Assembly: GCF_009659375.1 (NCBI RefSeq)
Contig: NZ_WJQT01000003.1
Location: forward strand, 124,001 to 188,000
DNA from: Fundicoccus ignavus
GTDB lineage: Bacteria; Bacillota; Bacilli; Lactobacillales; Aerococcaceae
Reading direction: 5' to 3'
Length of the DNA: 64,000 nt
Shown here: one piece after another, positions 26,780 through 36,494 of the stretch
How positions within the stretch are numbered: the first letter of the stretch is position 1
Layout: each line of letters starts with the position of its first letter
Made by a program: the position numbers and the translations under genes
The notes under the pieces: generated by a model
Told to the model about the DNA's origin: nothing
The model's database searches: none
What the model saw: the letters and a program-made list of their open reading frames with translations, nothing else

Positions 26780-27066
26780 GTGGACTTGACGGAATTTAGT
26801 TCTAACGTGTCGACTGGCGAACTGAGTTGGCGCGTTGGAGTTCCAACGTGTCGACTCAGAATCTGAGTTAGTACATTAGAAAATATTAGTGAAATATCTG
26901 GTGGATTTTGCCTGTGAATGGGTGTATTTGTCTATAAAAAGGTAAGGGAAAGCAAAAATTTGAAGTGGATATTGTTGAATTTATTTCTAACGTGTCGACT
27001 GGCGAACTGAGTTGGCGCGTTGGAGTTCCAATGTGTCGACTCAAAATTTGAGTTAGCATATTAGAA
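26780..27066 (+). repeat. Direct repeat of paired hairpins (two 101-bp units)
   Basis: Unit 1 at about 26780-26880 and unit 2 at about 26965-27065 are direct repeats with a period of 185 bases. The conserved part of each, from TTCTAACG to CATTAGA or TATTAGA, is about 81 bases and holds two diverged 41-base halves. In the first half TCTAACGTGTCGACT pairs with the downstream strand ending GTTGGCGCGTTGGA over 15 bp with G-T wobbles. Each half carries GTCGAC. The 84 bases between the units are unrelated AT-rich sequence. Confidence 0.75.
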
Positions 27067-27621
27067 CGAATGCGAATCAAGATAATGATAGAATAGGTGA
27101 ATAAAACGATAATAATTGGGGAAGTACTTAAATTCAGCTCCTAACGGCAATCTTGAAAAATTGCTGCCTATCGAAAATTCCCTTTTTAAGGGTGACTTCT
27201 TTAGAAAAAGAAGTCATTCTACAAAGATCTTTATTAAGTGACTGTACTAAACCAGAAATTAATCCCGATTTATAACGATGTAATTAGCTATTTTTTAGAC
27301 TAAAACTCAAGAACGAAATGAAAGCGGAGACATTGTGTCGGGAAGTAGCTTAAATAAAATGGTGTTTGAGATTATTATATATTAAACATATTATCCTTGA
27401 ACTTTTGAATGAATAAGGTTAGAATTTAGTTAAAATAAGATTATAGTTTGATAAATAAAACAAATGTCATGACAGATATTATTTTTTATGAATACTTTTT
27501 AAAAATTGCTTCGAATGTTTTGTTAATCTGTTAAATAAAAGTTCAGTATTTAAAGAATTTTTATTTTAGTTACTCGATTCTATTTGTTTTCATGGAAAAT
27601 ATTAAGATTATTCATGAAAAT
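27067..27621 (+). other. Gene-free AT-rich stretch before glgB
   Basis: No plausible gene on either strand. A perfect isolated hairpin, TGACTTCTTT with AAAGAAGTCA, lies at 27193-27216 without a T-run, preceded by the palindrome-like CCCTTTTTAAGGG. Otherwise no structure is seen. Confidence 0.5.
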
Positions 27622-27642
27622 AAAACGCTTACATGATATAAT
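27622..27642 (+). promoter_or_regulatory. glgB promoter with cre-like site
   Basis: AAAACGCTTACA (27623-27634) matches the 3' part of the CcpA cre consensus and lies directly before TATAAT (27637-27642). This would place glycogen synthesis under carbon catabolite control. Confidence 0.5.
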
Positions 27643-27670
27643 GTTTTTAACTAGGAAGGAGTCAAAATCT

Positions 27671-29578
27671 ATGGAACAGTCTATCGTTACATTGCCAAAT
27701 TTCGAAGAAAATATTTATTTTTTTAACCATGGTAATCATGCAGAATCCTATCGATTTTTAGGAAGTAAAGTTCACGTGCACGATGGTGTTAAAGGCTATC
27801 AATTCAGTGTATGGGCTCCAAATGCTTATAAAGTATATTTACAAGGTGATTTTAATCAGTGGGCCAATCAAGCAATGAATCAAATTCCTGGAGGAGTATG
27901 GACATTGTTTGTCCCAAATGCAGAGCAAGGACAGTGTTATAAATATGGGATAGATCATGGCAATGGTCATATTGAGTATAAATTAGACCCTTTTAGCAAT
28001 CGTTTCGAAATAGCGCCTAAGGATGCAAGTATTGTCTGGGATCTTTATGATTTTAAATGGCAAGATGACGCGTGGATGCGACGACGTGCTAAGAAAAATA
28101 AATATGAGACACCTCTACAAATATATGAAGTTCATGCTACTTCTTGGAAGCAACATGCTGATGGAACGTATTATAGTTTTGCAGAACTGGCAGCATTCCT
28201 GATTCCATATGTTAAGGAGATGGGTTATACACATATTGAGTTTTTACCATTGATGGATCATCCGCTTGAAGCTTCTTGGGGCTATCAAATTACTGGTTAT
28301 TTTGCTGTAGGTGGACGATTTGGCACAAACGAAGAGTTTAAAGAATTTGTTAATTTAGCACATCAAGCTGGAATTGGTGTTCTATTAGATTGGGTTCCAG
28401 GACATTTTTGTCGAAATGCTAATGCACTTGCTTATTTTGACGGTACACCTACTTATGAGTATCCGGATGTTAATCAGGCTAACAATATCGGCTGGGGGAC
28501 ATTGAATTTCGATTTGGGTCGCGACCAAGTGCATAGCTTCTTAATTTCGAGCGCTTATTATTGGTTAAATGAGTTTCATGTAGATGGTTTAAGAGTTGAT
28601 GCTGTCTCAAATATGCTCTACTTAGATTTTGATCAGGGACCTTGGACACCTAATGAAGACGGCACGAACGAGAATAAAGCCGGTGTCAGATTTCTCCAAA
28701 AGATGAATCAAACGATTCATCAATTACTTCCAGATGTACTGATGATTGCTGAAGAAAGCACTAGTCGAGAGAAAATAACTCATCCAGTAGAAGAGGGCGG
28801 TTTAGGCTTTGATTTCAAGTGGAATATGGGATGGATGAACGATACCTTAAAATTTTTCGAAATGGATCCTCTCTATCGGCCAGCGAATTTAACTCTAATT
28901 ACTTTTGTTTTCATGTACCAATTTAAGGAACGCTATATACTTCCCTATTCTCATGATGAAGTTGTCCATGGAAAAGCGTCAATGTTAGGTAAAATCCCTG
29001 GAGATCGCTTTAACCAATTTGCGACACTCAGAGTCATTCATGGCTACATGTTAGCTCAACCTGGTAAGATGCTACATTTTATGGGGAATGAGATTGGACA
29101 GTATTTAGAGTGGAGATATTATTCAGAACTTGAGTGGATTGATTTAGATAGGCCATATAATACGGAATACCAACATTATATGAAGACTATTAATCAAATA
29201 GGCTTAAAAGAAAAAGCCTTTTATCAGTTAGATCATGACGAAGCTGGTATTACTATATTAGATGCTGATAACTATGACGAAGGCGTTTTAACGTTTATTC
29301 GTCATGGCAAACGAGCACGAGATTTTGTAATTGTTGTATGTAACTTTGTGCCTGTGCGACGTAGCTCAGTAAGAATCGGAGTACCTTATCATGGACAATA
29401 TGAAATTTTGATGAATTCTGATGCCAAAGAATTTGGTGGGGAATTATTAGATAGTCACCAAGTATTTAAAACAGAGCCAAAGGCATTTAATAAGCAACCG
29501 CATTCGATTGTGGTTGATGTACCTGCCTTGTCAGTTCTTTATATCCGTCCCAAAAGAATTTATGGCGTTAAAAAGTAA
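27671..29578 (+). CDS. glgB: 1,4-alpha-glucan branching enzyme
   Basis: 635 residues of GH13 with an N-terminal CBM48-like domain (QFSVWAPNAYKVYLQGDFNQW). It adds alpha-1,6 branches to glycogen. Catalytic motifs are VLLDWVPGHF, DGLRVDAVSN (nucleophile Asp), IAEESTSR (acid/base Glu) and LPYSHDEVVHGK. The ATG at 27671 is chosen because it follows GGAAGGAG and the promoter; an earlier in-frame codon would lie upstream of the -10 box. It is the first gene of the glg operon. Confidence 0.95.
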   Translation: MEQSIVTLPNFEENIYFFNHGNHAESYRFLGSKVHVHDGVKGYQFSVWAPNAYKVYLQGDFNQWANQAMNQIPGGVWTLFVPNAEQGQCYKYGIDHGNGHIEYKLDPFSNRFEIAPKDASIVWDLYDFKWQDDAWMRRRAKKNKYETPLQIYEVHATSWKQHADGTYYSFAELAAFLIPYVKEMGYTHIEFLPLMDHPLEASWGYQITGYFAVGGRFGTNEEFKEFVNLAHQAGIGVLLDWVPGHFCRNANALAYFDGTPTYEYPDVNQANNIGWGTLNFDLGRDQVHSFLISSAYYWLNEFHVDGLRVDAVSNMLYLDFDQGPWTPNEDGTNENKAGVRFLQKMNQTIHQLLPDVLMIAEESTSREKITHPVEEGGLGFDFKWNMGWMNDTLKFFEMDPLYRPANLTLITFVFMYQFKERYILPYSHDEVVHGKASMLGKIPGDRFNQFATLRVIHGYMLAQPGKMLHFMGNEIGQYLEWRYYSELEWIDLDRPYNTEYQHYMKTINQIGLKEKAFYQLDHDEAGITILDADNYDEGVLTFIRHGKRARDFVIVVCNFVPVRRSSVRIGVPYHGQYEILMNSDAKEFGGELLDSHQVFKTEPKAFNKQPHSIVVDVPALSVLYIRPKRIYGVKK

Positions 29579-29594
29579 GGAAAGGGGATAGAAT

Positions 29595-29660
29595 ATGATT
29601 AAATCAATTAATTGTTTTAATCCGTCTAGCCAACGTACAACATATTCTGACAAAGCTTAA
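29595..29660 (+). CDS. 21-codon ORF translationally coupled to glgC
   Basis: ATG at 29595, 10 bases after AAAGGGG, encodes [20 protein letters not shown] and A, then TAA at 29658-29660. The stop shares its last A with the glgC ATG (TAATG), and glgC has no ribosome binding site of its own. This arrangement implies termination-reinitiation. The peptide resembles nothing known. It may be a leader peptide or a remnant; conservation in relatives would decide. Confidence 0.5.
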   Translation: MIKSINCFNPSSQRTTYSDKA

Positions 29661-30811
29661 TGAAAAAAGAAATTATCTCTATGATACTTGCAGGAGGGCA
29701 AGGAACTCGTTTAGGTGTTTTAACTAAGCAAACTGCCAAACCTGCAGTGCCATTCGGTGGAAAATATCGTATCATTGATTTTGCTTTAAGTAACTGTGCT
29801 AACTCAGGCATCCGCAATGTAGGAGTGGTTACACAATATCAACCTCTAGAATTAAACGACCATATCGGAAATGGTAGTGCTTGGGGGTTAAGCGGACGCG
29901 ATAGTGGTGCCACAATATTACAGCCTTATTCAAGTTCTGATGGTGAAAAATGGTTTAAAGGAACAGCGAACGCTATTTTTCAGAATATTGATTACATCGA
30001 TTTAATGGATCCTGAATATGTTTTAATCTTATCTGGAGACCATATTTACAAGATGGATTATAGCGAAATGTTGGAGCAACATAAAAAGAATAATGCCAGT
30101 TTAACGGTAGGTGTAATACCAGTTCCTATTAAAGAAGCTTCGAGGTTCGGTATTATGAATACAGATCAAGCAAATCGAATTATTGAATTTGAAGAGAAAC
30201 CAGCTGAACCTAAGAGTAATTTAGCTTCAATGGGTATTTATATCTTTAATTGGGCAACGCTAAGACGTTATTTAATTGAAGATCAAGCTAAAGCTCGTGA
30301 AATGGAAGACTTTGGAAAAAACGTCATTCCAACTTATTTGGAAAATGGTGAAAATTGTTTTGCATTTGCGTTCGAAGGTTACTGGAAAGATGTAGGAACA
30401 ATCGAAAGTCTCTGGGAAGCGAATATGGAATTTTTAGATCCAGACCACCCATTGAATATCACAGAAAAAGAATGGCGAGTGTATACGTCGAATCGAGTTG
30501 CGCCACCACAATTTATAACAGAGCACGCAACATTACGTTCATCATTGATTGATGATGGTTGTTATATATCGGGGAATATCCAACATTCTATTCTATCTCA
30601 GAATACTAAAGTGGGTGTTAACTCACTGGTGAAAGATTCAGTGATTATGTCGAATGTGACAATTGGAGAAAATTGTCAAGTCGAATATGCGATTATTGGA
30701 GAAAATGCTGTAATTCCAGATGGTGCTAGTGTGATTGGAACAAGAGACAATATAGCGGTAATTGGGTATGCAGAAATAGTAGGGGGGCCAAAATATGATG
30801 GTGAAGAATAG
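29660..30811 (+). CDS. glgC: Glucose-1-phosphate adenylyltransferase, catalytic subunit
   Basis: 383 residues. It makes ADP-glucose from glucose 1-phosphate and ATP, the controlled step of bacterial glycogen synthesis. The nucleotide-binding loop [12 protein letters not shown] and [15 protein letters not shown] are intact, with the sugar-phosphate site near GIYIFNW and a left-handed beta-helix C-terminal domain. The start overlaps the stop of the 21-codon ORF. It overlaps glgD by 17 bases. Confidence 0.95.
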   Translation: MKKEIISMILAGGQGTRLGVLTKQTAKPAVPFGGKYRIIDFALSNCANSGIRNVGVVTQYQPLELNDHIGNGSAWGLSGRDSGATILQPYSSSDGEKWFKGTANAIFQNIDYIDLMDPEYVLILSGDHIYKMDYSEMLEQHKKNNASLTVGVIPVPIKEASRFGIMNTDQANRIIEFEEKPAEPKSNLASMGIYIFNWATLRRYLIEDQAKAREMEDFGKNVIPTYLENGENCFAFAFEGYWKDVGTIESLWEANMEFLDPDHPLNITEKEWRVYTSNRVAPPQFITEHATLRSSLIDDGCYISGNIQHSILSQNTKVGVNSLVKDSVIMSNVTIGENCQVEYAIIGENAVIPDGASVIGTRDNIAVIGYAEIVGGPKYDGEE

Positions 30812-31958
30812 ATTAGCAGCAATACTAAACTTAACAGAAGACAATGCAGCCTTTAAACCATTAACGAATACACGACCAATAGCGGCATTACCATTTGCTG
30901 GCCGTTATCGTATAATTGATTTTTTATTATCCAGTATCTCTCATGCAAACGTTCCATCTGCAGCTTTGTTTATAGGTGATTCGGGACGTGCTATATATGA
31001 TCACATACGATCTGGAGACGCCTGGGATTTCGATTCACACACACAAGGAGGTATTTTTACTTTTTCTCAACAAAATTGGAAATTATCTCATCATGAAGAA
31101 AATGATGATGAAGATTTCTATTATAACCATCGAATTTACATGCATCGCTCTCGTGCTAGTTATGTTTTTGTAGCTGGTAGTAAAATTATTGCTAATATAG
31201 ATATCAAGTCAGCTCACAAACAACATCTCGAGAGTGGAAGAGATATTACAGTGATTTATAAAGTTTTAGATAGAAATCAGATTGGTAAATCACATCCATT
31301 TGAAAGATCTTTAACATTAAATGATGAGCGTGAAGTAGTAGGTTTAAAAGAAAATGGCCAACTAACTGATGAAGTAGTGGTTAATCAGAGTTTGAATATG
31401 TACTTGCTATCGATTGAAACTGTGAATGAAATTATAGATCAGGCTATTGAAGACGGCGTATATACGAGTTTGGATCAGGTGATTCAACGCTATTTATTGA
31501 ATTATTCAGTAAATGTCTATGAATATACAGGTTATATTGCAAATATTGATTCAATCGAGAGTTACTATCAAGCAAATATGGATATGTTGAAACGTCAAAA
31601 CTTTTCGGCATTATTCTACACGAGTCAACCAGTTTTAACTAAAAGTAAGTATGGTAGTCCAACGTATTATTGCGAAGGTTCTGATGTTAATTCATCGATT
31701 GTTGCTACTGGATCATCAATTTATGGAACTGTGAACAATTCAGTTATTCATCGACGAGTCAAAGTTAATCGGAATGCAGTTGTTAAAAATAGCGTCATCA
31801 TTCAAGGGACAGAAATTGGTGAAGGTGCGCATGTTGAATATGCAATTATTGATAAAGATTGTATTATTCAACCAAATGCACGCGTGATCGGAAGTCCCGA
31901 TAATTTAATCGTCATTGGAAAGAATACAATAATTGAGGCAGTGGAGGATCAAGCATGA
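30795..31958 (+). CDS. glgD: GlgD, non-catalytic ADP-glucose pyrophosphorylase subunit
   Basis: 387 residues, homologous to GlgC throughout. The N-terminal GGxGTRL nucleotide loop is replaced by [20 protein letters not shown], while [17 protein letters not shown] is kept. This is the Firmicutes GlgD pattern, in which GlgD raises the activity of GlgC in a heteromer. It starts inside glgC behind GGGGGG and overlaps glgA by four bases (ATGA). Confidence 0.93.
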   Translation: MMVKNRLAAILNLTEDNAAFKPLTNTRPIAALPFAGRYRIIDFLLSSISHANVPSAALFIGDSGRAIYDHIRSGDAWDFDSHTQGGIFTFSQQNWKLSHHEENDDEDFYYNHRIYMHRSRASYVFVAGSKIIANIDIKSAHKQHLESGRDITVIYKVLDRNQIGKSHPFERSLTLNDEREVVGLKENGQLTDEVVVNQSLNMYLLSIETVNEIIDQAIEDGVYTSLDQVIQRYLLNYSVNVYEYTGYIANIDSIESYYQANMDMLKRQNFSALFYTSQPVLTKSKYGSPTYYCEGSDVNSSIVATGSSIYGTVNNSVIHRRVKVNRNAVVKNSVIIQGTEIGEGAHVEYAIIDKDCIIQPNARVIGSPDNLIVIGKNTIIEAVEDQA

Positions 31959-33391
31959 AAGTACTATTCGCATCAGGAGAAGCAGCACCTTTTTTCAAAA
32001 CTGGAGGCCTAGGAGATGTTGCCTATGCTTTACCTAAGGAAATGGTGAAGCAAGGGGTTGATGTTCGAGTAGTCTTACCGAATTATTCTCAAATGCCACA
32101 AAAGTATCAAGAGCAACTAACTGAATTAGTTCACTTTAGATTTCAATTAGGCGATAAGAATGTCTATTGTGGTATTAAAACTTTAAATCACGAAGGTATT
32201 CTATACTATTTTGTCGATAATTTGAGCTATTTTGATCGTGCAGGTATTTATGGTGAATGGGATGATGGCGAGCGTTTTGGCTTCTTTTCAACGGCAATCA
32301 TTGAAATGTTAGAGGTGATTGACTGGATTCCAGATATTATCCATTGTAATGATTGGCATACTGCGATGGTTCCTGTTTTATTAGTGGATCGCTATCATTG
32401 GAAAGAGAGATTACGTAATATTCGCAAAGTATTAACGATTCATAATTTGCGTTTCCAAGGTGTTTTTGATCCAAGTATTCTGACTAATGTTTTTGGAACA
32501 GGGTACAATACTTATACAGATGATGGTTTGAAATATTTTGACCGAGCTAATTTTTTAAAAGGTGGAATTAATTTCTCAGATCGTGTGACGACGGTAAGTC
32601 CAACGTATGCGATGGAAATAACTACTCCAGCATTTGGAGAAAATCTTGATGAGGTTCTGAGATATAATAATTGGAAAATCCATGGGATAATTAATGGCAT
32701 TGATTATGATTTGAACAATCCGAGTACAGATCCGATGATTCCTCATCACTTTGATGCTAAAGATTTGAGTGGTAAGTACTTGAACAAAGCTGAACTTCAG
32801 AAACAAGTAGGTTTGCCAGTCAAGGATGACGTTCCTTTAATTGGAATCGTTAGTCGATTAACCGATCAAAAAGGCTTTCAATTAATTGAGGAGTTATTGG
32901 ACGGCTTACTGCATGAAGATGTTCAAGTGGTTCTGTTAGGTACTGGTGATCCTCATTTCGAACAAGCATTCCATTATTTTGGTCAGAAATATCCAGATAA
33001 AATGAGTAGCAACATTACATTTGATGTCAAACTGGCACAACTAATTTATGCTGGAAGTGATTTGTTCTTAATGCCGAGTGCGTTTGAACCTTGCGGTTTA
33101 TCTCAGATGATGTCTATGCGCTATGGAACTTTACCAATTGTGCATGAAACGGGTGGTCTAAAAGATACTGTTGAGCCGTATAATAAGTATACTGGCGAAG
33201 GCACAGGCTTTAGTTTTTATGGATTTAATACGCATAATTTATGGGATACGATTCAAAGAGCATTAGACGTCTACCGTAATAATCAATTTGCTTGGCGGAC
33301 ATTAGTGCAAAACGCTATGAATAAAGATTTCAGCTGGGAAAAACCAACAGAACAGTATATTGCTCTGTATCAAGAGCTGCTAGATGAATAA
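31955..33391 (+). CDS. glgA: Glycogen synthase (ADP-glucose dependent)
   Basis: 478 residues, a GT5 glycosyltransferase extending glycogen from ADP-glucose. The substrate-binding FFKTGGLGDVAYALP lies at residues 14-28. The C-terminal domain has VSRLTDQKG and the catalytic-site EPCGLSQ. It is the last gene of glgB-C-D-A; a strong hairpin follows. There is no glgP here, so malP at 16-18 kb is the probable degrading enzyme. Confidence 0.95.
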   Translation: MKVLFASGEAAPFFKTGGLGDVAYALPKEMVKQGVDVRVVLPNYSQMPQKYQEQLTELVHFRFQLGDKNVYCGIKTLNHEGILYYFVDNLSYFDRAGIYGEWDDGERFGFFSTAIIEMLEVIDWIPDIIHCNDWHTAMVPVLLVDRYHWKERLRNIRKVLTIHNLRFQGVFDPSILTNVFGTGYNTYTDDGLKYFDRANFLKGGINFSDRVTTVSPTYAMEITTPAFGENLDEVLRYNNWKIHGIINGIDYDLNNPSTDPMIPHHFDAKDLSGKYLNKAELQKQVGLPVKDDVPLIGIVSRLTDQKGFQLIEELLDGLLHEDVQVVLLGTGDPHFEQAFHYFGQKYPDKMSSNITFDVKLAQLIYAGSDLFLMPSAFEPCGLSQMMSMRYGTLPIVHETGGLKDTVEPYNKYTGEGTGFSFYGFNTHNLWDTIQRALDVYRNNQFAWRTLVQNAMNKDFSWEKPTEQYIALYQELLDE

Positions 33392-33399
33392 ATTGGATG

Positions 33400-33446
33400 T
33401 TAAGCTGAGGCGAACTTTGAGTTTGTCTCAGCTTATTTTTTTCTAT
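33400..33446 (+). terminator. Terminator of the glg operon
   Basis: AAGCTGAG pairs with CTCAGCTT, and CGAAC with GTTTG inside, followed by ATTTTTTT. Confidence 0.8.
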
Positions 33447-33752
33447 GCGGTTGCTACTAGTATCGCTTAGGAAAATCAATCAGCTAAATAAAGCCATTAT
33501 TATTCAGCCAAAATACGATTTCAAACGGCATGTATGTTGGGCAATGCAATAAAAGCTAAAGAAAGAGAATGGTTCACAGCATATGTTAAATTTGCTTTAA
33601 AACTTTCTAGCAAATTCACGAGAAATTAAGCGGAAGTATCAATAATCAGTTATAATGAAGTTCGACTATTAAAATCAGTCGCTAGCATGAGGAATCTAGC
33701 TGGATTGAATGAGATAATCTAAATAAATTGTATAAGAAAGTGAGGCATGACA
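33447..33752 (+). other. Gene-free stretch before the PBP1A gene
   Basis: No gene is supported. The first 50 bases (GCGGTTGCTAC, then TATCGCTTAGGAAAAT, CAATCAGCT) faintly resemble the 3' arm of the dispersed repeat and could be a worn copy. The remainder contains short broken frames without family resemblance. Confidence 0.4.
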
Positions 33753-35888
33753 ATGAGTGATCATTATTATAACCCACATGAAATGTCTCGGTGGAAAAAA
33801 ATATGGCAAGGCTTTAAGAACCTTTGGGTTTATTATCGAGGCTGGAAATGGTTAATATTTCTCGGGATGTCATTAGCTTTAATGATGTCGACGTATTTAG
33901 TAATTATTGCTAAAACGACCAGTGTCGAAACTTTACAAGATGGCTTGATGAATCAAACAACGGTTTATGATGTCTATGATGAAAAGGCTGGGACGCTCTG
34001 GGCTCAAAAAGGAACCTATGTCACATTAGATCAAATATCGCCACAAATGCGAGAAACATTAGTCAGTACAGAGGACAAACGTTTTTATGAACATAATGGT
34101 TTCGATACGATTGGTATCGGGCGTGCGTTTGTTAGTTTGTTATTGAAACGTGATTTGTCGGGTGGTGGGGGTAGTACCATTACACAACAGTTGACTAAAA
34201 ATGCCTTTTTAACACTAGATCAGACTTTCCAAAGGAAATTTAAAGAGCTGTTTCTAGCGCTAGAAGTTGAGAAGCACTATACCAAAGATGAGATTCTTGA
34301 AATGTACTTGAATAATGCCTATTTCGGTAATGGTGTATGGGGCGTTGAAGATGCGTCGATGAAATACTTTGGACATTCAGCTGTCTATTTAGATTGGAAT
34401 GAAAGTATGGTTTTAACGGCTACTTTGAACGGTCCTTCCATATTTAATCCAATCGATGATTATGAGGTTGCAATTGAAAGACGTAATGCGATTGCAGAAT
34501 ATCTAGCTTCTGAAGGAATCATCTCTCAAGAAGATTCAGCTTATATTCAGAGTAGTGCCATCGAGTTATATGATGCGTATATTCAAACAGAACAAGGACA
34601 TGAATATCCGTCATATTTTGATGCGGTAATTAATGAGGCTGTAAGTCTTACGAACATACCTGAATCTGATTTGTTATCGAAAGGTTATCAGATTTATACG
34701 AATTTAGAACCTTCAGCGCAACAAATGTTGAATGCTTCTTATGATAATAATAGTTGGATTTTCGGTGATGATGGGACAGGAACTCCGCTCGTGCAAAGTG
34801 CAAGTGCTGTCGTTGATCCAGATACTGGTGGGGTAATGGCAGTTTATGGTGGTCGTGGTGACTATAATTATCGTGGTTTTAATCGTGCCACAGATATGTA
34901 TCGTTCACCAGGATCGACAATTAAACCTTTAGCAATCTATGTTTCAGCCCTAGAAGCAGGCTATAGTATACATTCTGCTGTACCTGACGTCGTCCAAAGT
35001 TACGGAAGTAATAACTATACGCCAGAAAACTATGACTTATATACAGACCCAAGCGGAGAAGTAGAATTATATTATGCTTTAGCTCAGAGTAAAAATACGT
35101 CAGCAGTTTATTTAATGAATGAACTGGGAATTAATCGTTCTGTGCAAAAGTTAAAACAATTTGGAATCAACGTTCCTCAAGCAGATCAAACGTTGACTCT
35201 TGCTTTAGGTGCGCTTCAAACGGGTGTGACACCTGTTCAATTAGCGAGTGCGTATGCAACGTTTGCGAATGAGGGTGTACGAATTGAAAGTTATTTCCTT
35301 CGTCGTATCGAGGATTCATCAGGTAAAGTCGTTTATAACAACGAAAAACCGGCCCGCCACATGGTGATGACTAAAAACGTAGCCGCGGATATGACTAGTA
35401 TGATGTTAGACTCTTATAGTGGTTATGGTACTGGTTATGGTGCTGGTCCAGATTGGGGTCAAATTGCTGGTAAAACAGGTAGTACTGAAGTATCTGAAGG
35501 TAACATGGAAACGCGTGATAAATGGATGGTTGGTTATACGCCAGATTTTGTGATTGTAACTTGGGTAGGTTTGGATGAAATTGGAGAAGAGTCGTTAGAT
35601 GATTTGATGCCTTCAGGAATGGGGACATTATTCAATATTCAAACAACGAATCTGATGTCTGTATCAGAACAGACACCATTTGATGTGACTTATGCTTCTC
35701 AAATGAATGAAACAACCAATATCTTGCAAACAACTAGTTGGTCCGATGATTGGCAAGAAGCTTTTTCAGAAAATTTAGATTTAGCTCGAGAGAAAGCAGG
35801 AGAGTTGTGGCAATCAACGAAAGAGGTCACCGTTGATCTGATTAATAAAGGTTCAGAGTGGTTGGAGACGATCGACTTACCATTTTAA
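33753..35888 (+). CDS. Class A penicillin-binding protein (PBP1A-like)
   Basis: 711 residues, membrane-anchored by one segment near residues 32-52, with catalytic domains outside. The GT51 transglycosylase domain has VSTEDKRFYEHNGFD and GGSTITQQLTKN; the transpeptidase has the STIK motif (SPGSTIKPLAIY), SKN (LAQSKNTSA) and KTG (IAGKTGSTE). It polymerises and cross-links peptidoglycan. The ATG at 33753 is preferred because GTGAGG is 7 bases upstream; the ATG at 33747 is too close. The recU gene that often precedes ponA in Firmicutes is absent. Confidence 0.93.
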   Translation: MSDHYYNPHEMSRWKKIWQGFKNLWVYYRGWKWLIFLGMSLALMMSTYLVIIAKTTSVETLQDGLMNQTTVYDVYDEKAGTLWAQKGTYVTLDQISPQMRETLVSTEDKRFYEHNGFDTIGIGRAFVSLLLKRDLSGGGGSTITQQLTKNAFLTLDQTFQRKFKELFLALEVEKHYTKDEILEMYLNNAYFGNGVWGVEDASMKYFGHSAVYLDWNESMVLTATLNGPSIFNPIDDYEVAIERRNAIAEYLASEGIISQEDSAYIQSSAIELYDAYIQTEQGHEYPSYFDAVINEAVSLTNIPESDLLSKGYQIYTNLEPSAQQMLNASYDNNSWIFGDDGTGTPLVQSASAVVDPDTGGVMAVYGGRGDYNYRGFNRATDMYRSPGSTIKPLAIYVSALEAGYSIHSAVPDVVQSYGSNNYTPENYDLYTDPSGEVELYYALAQSKNTSAVYLMNELGINRSVQKLKQFGINVPQADQTLTLALGALQTGVTPVQLASAYATFANEGVRIESYFLRRIEDSSGKVVYNNEKPARHMVMTKNVAADMTSMMLDSYSGYGTGYGAGPDWGQIAGKTGSTEVSEGNMETRDKWMVGYTPDFVIVTWVGLDEIGEESLDDLMPSGMGTLFNIQTTNLMSVSEQTPFDVTYASQMNETTNILQTTSWSDDWQEAFSENLDLAREKAGELWQSTKEVTVDLINKGSEWLETIDLPF

Positions 35889-36006
35889 AAAATTGTATTG
35901 TTTACTCAAGGATTATTAAAAATATTTTGTTAAAATTACGTCTTGTTTCATGGAAAGTAATAGCAATATTTGCTATGATAGATAGTGAGTAGAAAGGGAG
36001 TATGAC

Positions 36007-36354
36007 ATGACAGCAAATAATATTTATGACACAGCAAACCAATTAGAACGAGATATTCGTAATTTACCAGTATTTAAGGACTTGCAAGAGGCTTATACTG
36101 CAGTACAATCAAACGAAGCATCCAAAGAATTGTTTAATCAATTTAGAGACACATCACAAGAGTTACAAATGAAACAAATGCAAAATCAAGAAGTAGGCGA
36201 AGAAGAAGTAGCTGCACTTCAAGAATTATTCATGAAAGTAACGACTGATGAAGCTATTTCAAAATTAATGAGTAGCGAACAACAATTAAGCCAAGTGATT
36301 GAAGATATTAATAAAGTTATCGTCAAACCACTTAACGAATTGTATCAATCTTAA
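36007..36354 (+). CDS. yheA: YlbF/YmcA family protein, YheA-like
   Basis: 115 residues, entirely helical, matching the YheA branch of the YlbF/YmcA (DUF964) family: LERDIRNLPVFKDLQEAYT at the start, LFNQFRDTSQELQMKQMQ in the centre. Relatives in Bacillus belong to a complex that influences RNase Y, but YheA itself is uncharacterised. It stands at the head of the conserved yheA-yhaO-yhaN-yhaM neighbourhood and is followed by two terminators. Confidence 0.87.
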   Translation: MTANNIYDTANQLERDIRNLPVFKDLQEAYTAVQSNEASKELFNQFRDTSQELQMKQMQNQEVGEEEVAALQELFMKVTTDEAISKLMSSEQQLSQVIEDINKVIVKPLNELYQS

Positions 36355-36362
36355 AATTGATG

Positions 36363-36441
36363 ATAAGACTTTGTAGTCATTTTTTTGTATCAGCTGAGAG
36401 TCAATCGAATGCATTCGATTCAACTTTCAGTTGATTTTTTT
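36363..36441 (+). terminator. Two tandem terminators after yheA
   Basis: First, GACT/AGTC with TTTTTTT (36366-36387). Second, TCAGCTGAGAGT pairs with ACTTTCAGTTGA around the palindrome ATCGAATGCATTCGAT, followed by TTTTTT (36390-36440). Confidence 0.75.
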
Positions 36442-36494
36442 CAATTATGTATGTTGAATCGTAATGACTAATAAGGAAAGGAGTAGTGCTTTTA

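Noticed and set aside
26780-27066. Insertion sequence or attachment site at the GTCGAC repeats
   Set aside because: No transposase or integrase, no target duplication and no tRNA end are seen nearby.
33447-33520. Sixth copy of the dispersed repeat after the glg operon
   Set aside because: Only short, broken similarity to the 3' arm remains; not strong enough to call.
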